Source: Deltaproteobacteria bacterium (lineage in GTDB: Bacteria > Desulfobacterota > DSM-4660 > Desulfatiglandales > Desulfatiglandaceae). Taken from it: a DNA stretch of 13,578 nt. The stretch spans positions 1 through 13,578 of the forward strand of contig JAGHEC010000301.1 in the NCBI GenBank assembly GCA_021159525.1, written 5' to 3'. Positions 6,831 through 13,578 of the stretch are shown here, piece after piece. Within the stretch, counting starts at the first letter, position 1. The number at the start of each line of letters is the position of its first letter. The notes under the pieces are model-generated. The model did not search any database. It saw nothing but the letters and a program-made list of their open reading frames with translations, and was not told where the DNA came from. A program made the position numbers and the translations under genes.

Positions 6831-8842
6831 CGGTTCTCCTTGATAATATCTACCAGTTGGCCCGCCTTCAGCTCCTCGATTTTGGAGTACCGGGCCTTCA
6901 GGGCCCCGGCAAGCCGGGCTGCCAGACCAAAATTGACAATCCCCGGCTCTTCGGTATCCACAACGATATACATAACCCGTTGGTCAGAGGCCATCCTTGC
7001 CGCAATCCCAAGGGCCTCCTCAACAGGATTTTGGTCCCCCATGGCCACATTGGTCTTGCCGTCTGTAATGATAATCACAATGGGACGGGCCGCCGGGTCC
7101 CTCAGGAGGTGGTTTTGGGCCTCTTTGTACGTTGCCTCGAGCCCTGCGGAAAGAGGTGTCCTGCCCCCCACGGGCATTTCAGCCAGGAGTTTCCCTGCAA
7201 GCTCCACGGAAGCGGTGGGAGGAAGATTGGTCATGGCTTCATTTTTTCTAAAAGAGACCATGGCCACCCGATCGCGTTTCTGGTACGCATCCAAAAGGAG
7301 CGACATGATCGCCCCCTTGGAAGCCGCCATCCTTCCCCTTGCCCCCATGGAACCGCTTGCATCCACCAGAAAGAGCAAAAAATTGCCGATCCGTTTTTCC
7401 CTGACCTTTTCCCGGATATCTTCTTTCCGCAGGACAACGGCCAGGCCGTTTTTCCTTTTTCTCCTGGTCTGATAGGGGGCTGCGGCCCGCAAGGTGGCAT
7501 CCAGGGCAATATCGCCGGTCCTGTTTCCGGGTATGCTCTTGATGTATCGCCCCTGCTTCAGAGAAACCCGCGTCCGGGACCTGCGGCCAGAACCGCGACG
7601 GTAGATTCTGTCTCTTGGAGTCGCAATCTCCTTGACTGCAAAGGTGGCGCCTATCTCAAATATCTGCTCAACGGAATCTTTTTTTTCGGGGACTTCCGCA
7701 CTGTTGCTTTCCTCGCCATCCCGGAACTGCTCTTCAAGGCGCCGGGAAGGTTCATCAGCCCCGGTATTGGCCTGATCACCTTGCTCCTTGCCCGGCTTCT
7801 CCATGTCCGGCGGTTGTTTCTGTCCGTTTTGATCGGCCCCTTCATGCGGCTTTTCCTCCTGTTGATCCGGCTCGGGCTGCGGCATGGCGTCCCGTCTCCG
7901 GTGCGCAAGGACGAGGTGTGCCACCTTTGCGATATCATCCGTTAGGACCTCCTGACCATGGCGCAGGGAGGCATAGGTCCTGGCGGCCTGCTCCATAATA
8001 AGATCGGCGCGGTGACCTGCCACGTTGTTTTCCGTGCATAGTTCGGAGATAAAGGTTCTCATATGTTTGGGCAGCCTGACCGCATTCAAATGGTCCATTG
8101 CCGATAAAATACCCTCGGCCGTACGGGCGTTTTCGTTTTTAAACCGCTTGAGAAATCCCTGTGGGTCAAGATCATAGGCCTCTCTTCTCTCCATCAGCTC
8201 AACCCGCTTTCCGAGATCCGTCTCCGCCTTGATGTCCACACAGAGCCCGAACCTGTCCAGAAGCTGCGGCCTCAATGGGCCTTCTTCCGGGTTCATGGTC
8301 CCTACCAGGATGAATGATGCCGGATGCCTGAATGAGATCCCCTCCCGCTCGATCCGGTTTTCCCCGGAAGCAGCCGAGTCGAGAATGATATCAACGATAT
8401 GGTCATCCAGGAGGTTGACCTCGTCTATATAGAGAATACCGCGGTTCACCTCGGCCAGTAACCCCGGTTGAACAGTACGCCTGCCTTGCTTGATTGCCAG
8501 GGTGAAATCAATTCCTCCGACAACACGATCCTCCGTGGCATTGAGGGGCAGGGCCACGACCCTGACCCTGCGCAGGACGGTCCGTCCTTTCGACGCGTTT
8601 TCCCTGCACCAGTCACACATCCAGCCGCCATTCTCCGGATCGCAGGAATAAGGGCATCCCGCAACCACCCTGATTTCCGGAAGCAAGGCAGCCAGGGCAC
8701 GGACCGCCGTTGACTTGGCCGTGCCTTTTTCTCCACGGATCAAGACCCCGCCGATGTTCGGATTGACCGCATTGAGCAGCAAGGCAAGCTTCAGTTCATC
8801 CTGCCCGACAATAGCCGAGAATGGATATATGTCTTCGAACAT
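6827..8842 (-). CDS. chlD: Fused ChlI-ChlD chelatase subunit (AAA+ plus VWA domain)
   Basis: This 671-residue fusion combines an I-type ATPase with a D-type integrin-I/VWA domain. It is the form that commonly accompanies CobN in bacteria lacking CobS/CobT, often annotated as putative cobaltochelatase or magnesium chelatase. The AAA+ part (1-320) has Walker A GEKGTAKST (37-45), Walker B ILYIDEVNLLDD (137-148) and sensor GTMNPEEG (181-188). A Cys63-Cys67-Cys76-Cys79 cluster (C-X3-C-X8-C-X2-C) follows Walker A and could hold zinc or an Fe-S cluster. Residues 315-390 form a Pro/Gln/Glu-rich, probably disordered linker. The VWA domain has the MIDAS residues DASGS (494-498), Thr562 and Asp594. The ATG is 12 bases after the receptor gene's TAA, with AAAGG 6 bases upstream. 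The TGA overlaps the start of chlI. Confidence 0.93.
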   Translation of the reverse strand: MFEDIYPFSAIVGQDELKLALLLNAVNPNIGGVLIRGEKGTAKSTAVRALAALLPEIRVVAGCPYSCDPENGGWMCDWCRENASKGRTVLRRVRVVALPLNATEDRVVGGIDFTLAIKQGRRTVQPGLLAEVNRGILYIDEVNLLDDHIVDIILDSAASGENRIEREGISFRHPASFILVGTMNPEEGPLRPQLLDRFGLCVDIKAETDLGKRVELMERREAYDLDPQGFLKRFKNENARTAEGILSAMDHLNAVRLPKHMRTFISELCTENNVAGHRADLIMEQAARTYASLRHGQEVLTDDIAKVAHLVLAHRRRDAMPQPEPDQQEEKPHEGADQNGQKQPPDMEKPGKEQGDQANTGADEPSRRLEEQFRDGEESNSAEVPEKKDSVEQIFEIGATFAVKEIATPRDRIYRRGSGRRSRTRVSLKQGRYIKSIPGNRTGDIALDATLRAAAPYQTRRKRKNGLAVVLRKEDIREKVREKRIGNFLLFLVDASGSMGARGRMAASKGAIMSLLLDAYQKRDRVAMVSFRKNEAMTNLPPTASVELAGKLLAEMPVGGRTPLSAGLEATYKEAQNHLLRDPAARPIVIIITDGKTNVAMGDQNPVEEALGIAARMASDQRVMYIVVDTEEPGIVNFGLAARLAGALKARYSKIEELKAGQLVDIIKENR
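6836..6841 (-). promoter_or_regulatory. Ribosome-binding site of the stand-alone chlI
   Basis: AAGGAG on the minus strand, inside the last codons of the fused chlID gene, lies 5 bases before the ATG at 6830. It fixes that start and shows that chlI can be translated efficiently despite overlapping chlID. Confidence 0.55.
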
Positions 8843-8854
8843 CTCCGGCCTTTC

Positions 8855-10018
8855 TTAAAACCTGTAGTTGACACCCAATATCCAGGTACGAGGCGGTGCG
8901 AGCCATCCGTCCCCGTAACGGTAGGCCTTATTAGCGATATTCTTGATTTCCCCGAAAAACTCCGGGGCTCCAAACCTGCCTGCCAGCCGTGCAGGGTGGT
9001 ATTCCAGCCTGATGTTTCCGATGGCCCTCCCCGGCACTGAGTCCTTGTTGTCCGAGCGGGTATACTGTCTGGATTCATATTTCAGATTGAGGATGACGGA
9101 AAGGTCTTCTATCGGTACGCAGGTAAGATCCGCATACACCCTGTGCCTGGGCTTGGCGACCATCCACAAACCGGTATCCTCGTTAATGGCCTCAAGGTAA
9201 GTGTAGGTGGTTTTCAGGGACAAATCCTCCATGATTTTCCAGTTCAACGAAATATCCCCGCCCTTATAGGTCACCTCGCCAAAATTTTCATAACGGCCGA
9301 TGCCATCGTCCCCAAGTACATAGGTGATCCTGCCGGTAATCCGGTTGTAAAAGACCGAAGCCCCGCATGAAAGGCGTGGTGATACTTCAGTAAAAAAGGA
9401 GAGGCTGAAATTATCCGCAGTCTCCATCTTAAGGCCGGGGTTTGGTTCCTTGGTGCTTGTTTTGTCATATCTCTGGTAAAAAGAAGGCACATTATTGGTC
9501 CTGCTGTAGCTCAATGAAACAGACCACTTGCCCTTCTTGTATGACATCTTGGCCTCCGGGTTGAGAGTGTTATCAAATTCCGAATACACGGTCCCTCGCA
9601 GTCCGAATGAAAAACTTATGGGCAGGCCATCAAACGAAATAGAGTCTGTCGCAAACACGGACTTCGACTGCTCATCTTTGGATGCAAACCTGCTGCTCTC
9701 TGCCTGGTCCCAACGAAAGGCAACACCGTAATTGATAGTTCCCCATTTCCCGGCCTTAATTGACGTCGAGATATCCTCGCCGAACTTTCTGACGGTTATG
9801 GTGCTGTTGACGCCCCTGTCAGGGTCCTTGTTTTTGGTTTCGGCATCGTTGAAAAAGGTTTCACTATCTATTCCCATTGCCTTGGCACTCAGGGCATAGG
9901 AATACATTTCACTCTGTTTCCGGGAATGGGGGGTCGGGTATTCCGGCCGCCCGCTCAGGCCTCGTTGGCCCTTCAGGTAATCGGCTGAAAACGCCAAGTT
10001 CGGCCCATTGCCAGGCAT
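8855..10018 (-). CDS. TonB-dependent receptor fragment: beta-barrel domain
   Basis: This downstream half is open from the TAG to the TAA; the first ATG after the TAG is at 10018, giving 387 residues. It shows the alternating polar/aromatic strands of an outer-membrane barrel (for example SVSLSYSRTNNVPSFYQRYD, LSLKTTYTYLEA, LSVILNLKYESRQY). It also has the conserved NPGLKMETADNFSLSFF segment and ends in WILGVNYRF, with the C-terminal Phe recognised by the BAM machinery. No ribosome-binding site precedes the ATG at 10018 and no signal peptide would be made from it, so separate translation would give a non-exported barrel. The reading frame shows no further stops or frameshifts, which suggests a recent or suppressed lesion. 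Confidence 0.7.
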   Translation of the reverse strand: MPGNGPNLAFSADYLKGQRGLSGRPEYPTPHSRKQSEMYSYALSAKAMGIDSETFFNDAETKNKDPDRGVNSTITVRKFGEDISTSIKAGKWGTINYGVAFRWDQAESSRFASKDEQSKSVFATDSISFDGLPISFSFGLRGTVYSEFDNTLNPEAKMSYKKGKWSVSLSYSRTNNVPSFYQRYDKTSTKEPNPGLKMETADNFSLSFFTEVSPRLSCGASVFYNRITGRITYVLGDDGIGRYENFGEVTYKGGDISLNWKIMEDLSLKTTYTYLEAINEDTGLWMVAKPRHRVYADLTCVPIEDLSVILNLKYESRQYTRSDNKDSVPGRAIGNIRLEYHPARLAGRFGAPEFFGEIKNIANKAYRYGDGWLAPPRTWILGVNYRF

Positions 10019-10144
10019 ATACTCGAACTTGACACCGGCCCTTTTCTTCTTCTGGCCGTCGTTGACCTGGTATCCCCCTGTATGCTCATACCCGAGGGAT
10101 GCGCCAAGACCAAAAGCCCCTTTCGCCGTCCGGCAGTTGGCGCT

Positions 10145-10147
10145 CTA
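10145..10147 (-). other. In-frame amber codon inside the receptor gene
   Basis: The minus strand reads CAT TAG AGC here, between the plug and the first barrel strand of the receptor. Frame and similarity to receptor sequence continue unchanged after it. TAG is also the normal stop of cbiK and cobN in this window, so amber is not reserved for another meaning. Confidence 0.9.
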
Positions 10148-10633
10148 ATGGGATGTATCATGATTCCCCCAATAGGATTTGATGTTCCCATGTAAGGCCT
10201 TGCTTTTCTTTGTAGTGATCACTATGACGCCGCCGCTGGCGTCATCACCGAACTTCAGCGCCCCTTTTCCTCGATATATTTCAATTCGCTCCACATTTTC
10301 CAAGGACACGAGATCGAATTTGACAAAGCCATGGCTGGAGGTAGGATCATTGATGGGCCGCCCGTCAAGCAGGACCTTCACTCTGTAGGAACCCCGGATC
10401 GACACGGACGTCTCCCCGGCATTGATCCCCGGGACCTGATTCAGCACATCGGAAATCTTGCGCGCGTTCATTTTTTTTATCTCTTTTCCTGTAATCACAA
10501 TAGCATCTGTTTTTCCCCGGGCAAGAACCAATTCGTTATATAAAAGCATCCCCGTGAAAACAGCCGCAAGCATGCATGGCATTTTGGCGAAAAGAATGCC
10601 TGCTTTCCTATTCCGTAAGTTCTTCAATTTCAC
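10145..10633 (-). CDS. TonB-dependent receptor fragment: signal peptide and plug domain
   Basis: This 162-residue upstream half ends at the TAG. Residues 1-39 look like a signal peptide, with a basic start (KLKNLRNRK) and a hydrophobic run ending near LVLARG. TDAIVITGKEI (42-52) resembles a TonB box leading into the plug. The plug continues with SDVLNQVPGI, VSIRGSYRVKVLLDGRPIND and VERIEIYRGKGALKFGDDASGGVIVIT, all classic for the domain, and ends near residue 142. The GTG at 10633 (or the TTG at 10627, with GAAGGTG in front) is preferred. The next in-frame ATG at codon 18 would remove the basic n-region of the signal peptide. On its own this fragment has no barrel and could not work as a receptor. 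Confidence 0.7.
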   Translation of the reverse strand: MKLKNLRNRKAGILFAKMPCMLAAVFTGMLLYNELVLARGKTDAIVITGKEIKKMNARKISDVLNQVPGINAGETSVSIRGSYRVKVLLDGRPINDPTSSHGFVKFDLVSLENVERIEIYRGKGALKFGDDASGGVIVITTKKSKALHGNIKSYWGNHDTSH

Positions 10634-13578
10634 CTTCGATTTTCAGATATGCTTCGCGCAGTTCATTCTCCATTTTCTTATCGGCATTCCACATCCCCCG
10701 GCTGATGGCCTCAAGGAGCTTGTCCAGGATATTTTGAAGGGCATAGGGGTTCACCTCCTTCATCCACTCCTGCATCCCGGGGTCAAGGGCGAATTTTTCG
10801 GCTACCCTTTCATACATCCAGTCGTCGATCACCTCGGCCGTAGCATCCCATCCCAGGATCACGTCCATCATGTGGGAGATATCTCCGGCCCCCTTGTAGC
10901 CGTGGCGCTTCATGCCCTCGATCCACTTCGGATTGGTCAGGCGGGCACGGAGCACATGCTTTGCCTCTTCGAATGTGGTGCGCATCTTCACCCGTTTCGG
11001 GTCGGCGCTGTCGCCCACAAGGGCGAACGGGAGTTCGCCGCGCACGGTCTTGGCCGCAACGATGAGCCCGCCATAATAATTGTAGTAATCGGTGCAGGAC
11101 ATCATGTCATACTCCCTGGAATCCTCATTTTTTACGGTTACCTCCATACGTGAAAGAACCCTGCGAAACGCCGTGGGCTTCTGTTTGCCGTAGCTTCCCT
11201 TGCCGTATGCATGGGCGGTATAGCGGATGTAGTTATTGCCCAGGTCTTCCCGGGTCTTCCAGTTTTTTGATTCAATCAGCTCTGAAACCCCGGCGCCGTA
11301 CGTGCCCGGCGGGCAGCCGAAGACCCGGAACGTGGCCTCGCGGAAGGCGTTTTTTTCGTCCATCCCCTCTTTCATATAGGTCTCCATATCCCGAATCACA
11401 TTGTGCCTGAGGATGTTTGCCTCAGGCGCTTCCTTCAAGGCGGCTACCATTCGGGCTGCTTCGTCGATACGTTCCACCAGGTTCGGGAAGGAATCCCTGA
11501 AGAACCCGGAGATCCTGGGCACCACATCGAGGCGGGGACGGCCCAGTTCCGATGCCGGGATTACCTCCAGACCGGTTACATTCCCGCTCCCCGCGGCCCA
11601 GACCGGTTTTAGCCCCATAAGATAATAAATTTCCGCGATATCATCCCCCTTGGTACGCATGGTCGATCCTCCCCAAACGATGATCCCTACGGTCTCCGGG
11701 TACTTCCCGGTCTCCTCCAGGCACCTGGCAATTAAAGCGTCCCCCAGCCTTTTTCCCGTTTCCCAGGCACCCGGAGTCGGTATCTTGTTGGGATCGACAG
11801 AATAAAAATTGCGTCCGGTCGGGAGGATATCGGCCTGGCCACGCGTGGGGGCGCCTGACGGTCCCGGCAGGACAAACCCGCCGCCGAAACCCTGAAGGCT
11901 TGAGTTAATCTCCGCATCGACCTGCCGGATATTGGGCGTCAATATCTCACAAATGTAGCGCAGGGCCATGGCGACATTCTTGTCCTTCCGCCCCAGACAA
12001 GATTCCATAACGGCATCAATATGGGCGGCATCAAACCCCTTTTCTTCAAGCGCCTTCACCATGGCCAACCCCTCCGCATGGGCGCTTTGTATGATCTGCC
12101 CGCCGGTCCTGCCCTGGTAAGCTGGTAAAGCCCTGCCTTTATTTTTCTGCAAGTCATCATGGTTGTAACCCCAGGCATGAAGAATTGATTCGCGCAGGGA
12201 AGGCACATCCCCATTTGGCAGCCGGGTGAGCTGGACGAGAAACTCTGCGAGTCGTTCCCCTTCCGGCGGCTGGCCCAGCACATGCAGGCCGTCGTTGATC
12301 ATGGTGTCGGCAAGGTCAGCCAGATAGGCATGCAGCCTTTCCAGAAAGCCGTCGAAATCGGCAAATACCCCTTTTTCATCCACCTCAAGGTCCTTGTCCA
12401 GGTCGGCCGCGGCAACCGCCTCCCATATCATGGATTTGAGGACCGGCAATTTGCCCGGATCCTCCCGACCCGCATCCACATAGTCTTTTAAAACATTCTC
12501 CAGCTTTGCCAGGTCTTCGTAGAGATCGGCATTGGTGAACACCGGGGTGAGATGATCGATGATGCAGCAATAGCAACGGCGCTTGGCCTGGGTGCCTTCG
12601 CTGGGATCATTGATAATATAGGGGTAGATGTTGGGAAGATCCATAATGGCCAAATCCGGGTAGCATTCTTCGGAAAGCCCCAGGGCCTTCCCGGGCAGCC
12701 ATTCAAGGGAGCCATGCTTTCCCACGTGCATGACGGCATCCGCCTTGAAGACATCCTTGACCCACCGGTAGTGCGATAGATACTGGTGCGGAGGCGACAG
12801 GTACATATCGTGATAGATTTTGTCGATGTTCTCGAAATAACCTCGGGGGGGCTGGATAGTAATGAAGATGTTGCCGTTGGCCAGACCGGGGAAAAGCATC
12901 CAGCCCTTATGCACGAAGAGGTCTCCCGGGAGCTTGCCCCAATCGGCGGTCATTTTTCCCCTGATCGCCGGCGGCAGGGCCTCATGCCAGGGCCGGTATT
13001 CTTCTTCACCGGCCGTTGCCTGGGCCCTTTCCGCCATGCGCTCCGGAGTGAGCCATCGCTGGTCGCAGGTCATGCAGCCAAGCAGTTCACCGGCAAGCTC
13101 GTCCCCACTTTCATATGTCCGGTCAATTTTGTATCCCTCTTCCTTCATCCGGTCCAGAAGGAGCCTTACACTCTCAAAGCTGTCCAACCCTACGGCACAG
13201 CCAATACGGTCATTTCGGGGCGGATAGTGGTGAAAAACAATGGCGATGCGTTTATCGGCATTTCCTTTCCTGCGCAACTTTGCCCAGTTAAGCGCGAGGG
13301 AAACCATCTTTTGGGTACGTTCCCGGATGGGGATATATCTAACCGTCAAGGCGCCGGTAACCGGATCTATTCCGGATTCTTCCCGCGTGGCCACCGGCAC
13401 GGTGACGAGCGCACCGTCAAATTCGGGCTGGGCCACCGTGTAGGAGACATCCATGGTGGAGATCCCCTGAAGCCCGTCTTTCCACTCGGCATACGAAGTC
13501 ATAAAAGGGGTAATTGCCTGAATAAAAGGGACTCCCAGTCTTTCCAGCAGGTCCCTGTATTCGGGGCATGACAGGGTC
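10608..13578 (-). CDS. cobN: CobN/magnesium-chelatase-H family chelatase large subunit (N-terminus beyond the right edge)
   Basis: The frame is open to the right edge; 989 residues are visible, against about 1,200-1,300 for whole CobN proteins. The family's large subunit binds the tetrapyrrole and inserts the metal, driven by AAA+ partners. CobN-type hallmarks include HVGKHGSLEWLPGKALGLS (around 12728-12672), where BchH has a GTHG-LEFMPGK form. Others are QAKRR...IIDHLTP, GPSGAPTRGQ, LPTGRNFYSVDPNKIPT, WGGSTMRTKGDDIAE and GCPPGTYGAGV. So it is CobN-like rather than BchH. Cysteines stand out: CYCC just before IIDHLTP (12575-12564) and a CMTC (13076-13065). An ATG at 13502 is internal, not the start, since the preceding in-frame codons (LERLGVPFIQAITPF) also match the family. 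The gene ends in TAG and overlaps the receptor start. Cobalt is the default metal; the true substrate is open because cbiK is also present. Confidence 0.93.
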   Translation of the reverse strand, partial: TLSCPEYRDLLERLGVPFIQAITPFMTSYAEWKDGLQGISTMDVSYTVAQPEFDGALVTVPVATREESGIDPVTGALTVRYIPIRERTQKMVSLALNWAKLRRKGNADKRIAIVFHHYPPRNDRIGCAVGLDSFESVRLLLDRMKEEGYKIDRTYESGDELAGELLGCMTCDQRWLTPERMAERAQATAGEEEYRPWHEALPPAIRGKMTADWGKLPGDLFVHKGWMLFPGLANGNIFITIQPPRGYFENIDKIYHDMYLSPPHQYLSHYRWVKDVFKADAVMHVGKHGSLEWLPGKALGLSEECYPDLAIMDLPNIYPYIINDPSEGTQAKRRCYCCIIDHLTPVFTNADLYEDLAKLENVLKDYVDAGREDPGKLPVLKSMIWEAVAAADLDKDLEVDEKGVFADFDGFLERLHAYLADLADTMINDGLHVLGQPPEGERLAEFLVQLTRLPNGDVPSLRESILHAWGYNHDDLQKNKGRALPAYQGRTGGQIIQSAHAEGLAMVKALEEKGFDAAHIDAVMESCLGRKDKNVAMALRYICEILTPNIRQVDAEINSSLQGFGGGFVLPGPSGAPTRGQADILPTGRNFYSVDPNKIPTPGAWETGKRLGDALIARCLEETGKYPETVGIIVWGGSTMRTKGDDIAEIYYLMGLKPVWAAGSGNVTGLEVIPASELGRPRLDVVPRISGFFRDSFPNLVERIDEAARMVAALKEAPEANILRHNVIRDMETYMKEGMDEKNAFREATFRVFGCPPGTYGAGVSELIESKNWKTREDLGNNYIRYTAHAYGKGSYGKQKPTAFRRVLSRMEVTVKNEDSREYDMMSCTDYYNYYGGLIVAAKTVRGELPFALVGDSADPKRVKMRTTFEEAKHVLRARLTNPKWIEGMKRHGYKGAGDISHMMDVILGWDATAEVIDDWMYERVAEKFALDPGMQEWMKEVNPYALQNILDKLLEAISRGMWNADKKMENELREAYLKIEGEIEELTE

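Larger units (their letters stand above)
8855..10633 (-). pseudogene. TonB-dependent receptor interrupted by one in-frame TAG
   Basis: The whole locus is 593 codons in a single frame, from a GTG at 10633 to the TAA at 8857-8855. It is broken only by TAG at 10147-10145 (codon 163). Upstream lie a signal peptide, a TonB-box-like segment and the plug domain; downstream a full beta-barrel ends in a terminal Phe. The 42 codons between the TAG and the next in-frame ATG (10018) also read as normal receptor sequence (GAFGLGASLGYEHTGGYQVN), so there is no frameshift. Total length is close to BtuB (about 600 residues). The role would be TonB-driven uptake of a corrinoid, other tetrapyrrole or metal chelate across the outer membrane. 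The first codons overlap the end of cobN by 26 bases. The TAG may be a true nonsense mutation (CAG to TAG is one transition), a sequencing error, or a suppressed amber. Confidence 0.85.

Noticed and set aside
6102..7945. Long overlapping plus-strand open frames of 456 and 383 codons
   Set aside because: They lie opposite the two chelatase ATPases. The translations are rich in Pro, His, Arg and Gly with no domain, as expected for shadows of GC-rich genes.
5775..8842. Bacteriochlorophyll magnesium chelatase
   Set aside because: The I and D type subunits alone could suggest it, but the large subunit has CobN-type motifs (GKHGSLEWLPGK), all other neighbours are B12 genes, and no bch or chl pathway gene is present.
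10019..10200. Frameshift as the cause of the split receptor
   Set aside because: Reading the minus strand codon by codon shows that the halves share one frame. An alternative frame overlapping the junction (9973-10191) gives a low-complexity Arg/Ser-rich translation, not receptor sequence.
12786..13571. Plus-strand open frame of 261 codons opposite cobN
   Set aside because: It is antisense to highly conserved CobN sequence, has no recognisable product, and would be the only convergent gene in the block.
1..13578. CRISPR arrays, tRNA or rRNA genes, insertion sequences, cobalamin riboswitch
   Set aside because: Coding sequence fills almost the whole window; the gaps (12 to 86 bases) are too small, and no regularly spaced repeats, transposase or RNA-like structures were seen.

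Overview
The window is one uninterrupted block of minus-strand genes devoted to cobalt-corrin (vitamin B12) synthesis and metal-tetrapyrrole handling. Reading in the direction of transcription (right to left) the order is: a cobN-type chelatase large subunit (its N-terminus lies beyond the right edge), a TonB-dependent outer-membrane receptor broken by one in-frame amber codon, a fused ChlI-ChlD chelatase ATPase/VWA protein, a second stand-alone ChlI ATPase, an ABC ATPase, an ABC-2 type permease, cbiK, cbiL, cobO, cbiP (cobQ) and the first third of cbiA (cut by the left edge). Every gap is under 100 bases and most junctions overlap or nearly touch, so a single long operon is the simplest reading. 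No promoter or cobalamin riboswitch is visible; any would lie upstream of cobN, outside the window.

The organism is a Gram-negative bacterium (TonB receptor with signal peptide and C-terminal aromatic residue). It makes B12 by the anaerobic, early-cobalt route (CbiK, CbiL, CbiP, CbiA). The moderately high GC and gene style fit an anaerobic delta-type proteobacterium (Desulfobacterota), but that placement is an inference.

The left part (1-4132) is the biosynthetic module. CbiK inserts cobalt into sirohydrochlorin, CbiL methylates C20, CbiA and CbiP amidate the ring side chains, and CobO adenosylates the cobalt. The right part (4186-13578) is a chelatase/transport module. A CobN-like large subunit has two ChlI-type AAA+ partners instead of CobS/CobT, with an outer-membrane receptor and an ABC-2 transporter between or beside them.

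The most interesting points are these. Two chemically different metal chelatases (CbiK and CobN/ChlID) share one operon, so the CobN set probably does something other than routine cobalt insertion. The receptor carries a single in-frame TAG, with both halves in the same frame and the downstream half still reading as intact barrel. The chlI gene is a tandem paralogue of the N-terminal half of chlID that has lost a four-cysteine insert. The CobN-like protein carries cysteine clusters in its otherwise conserved core.
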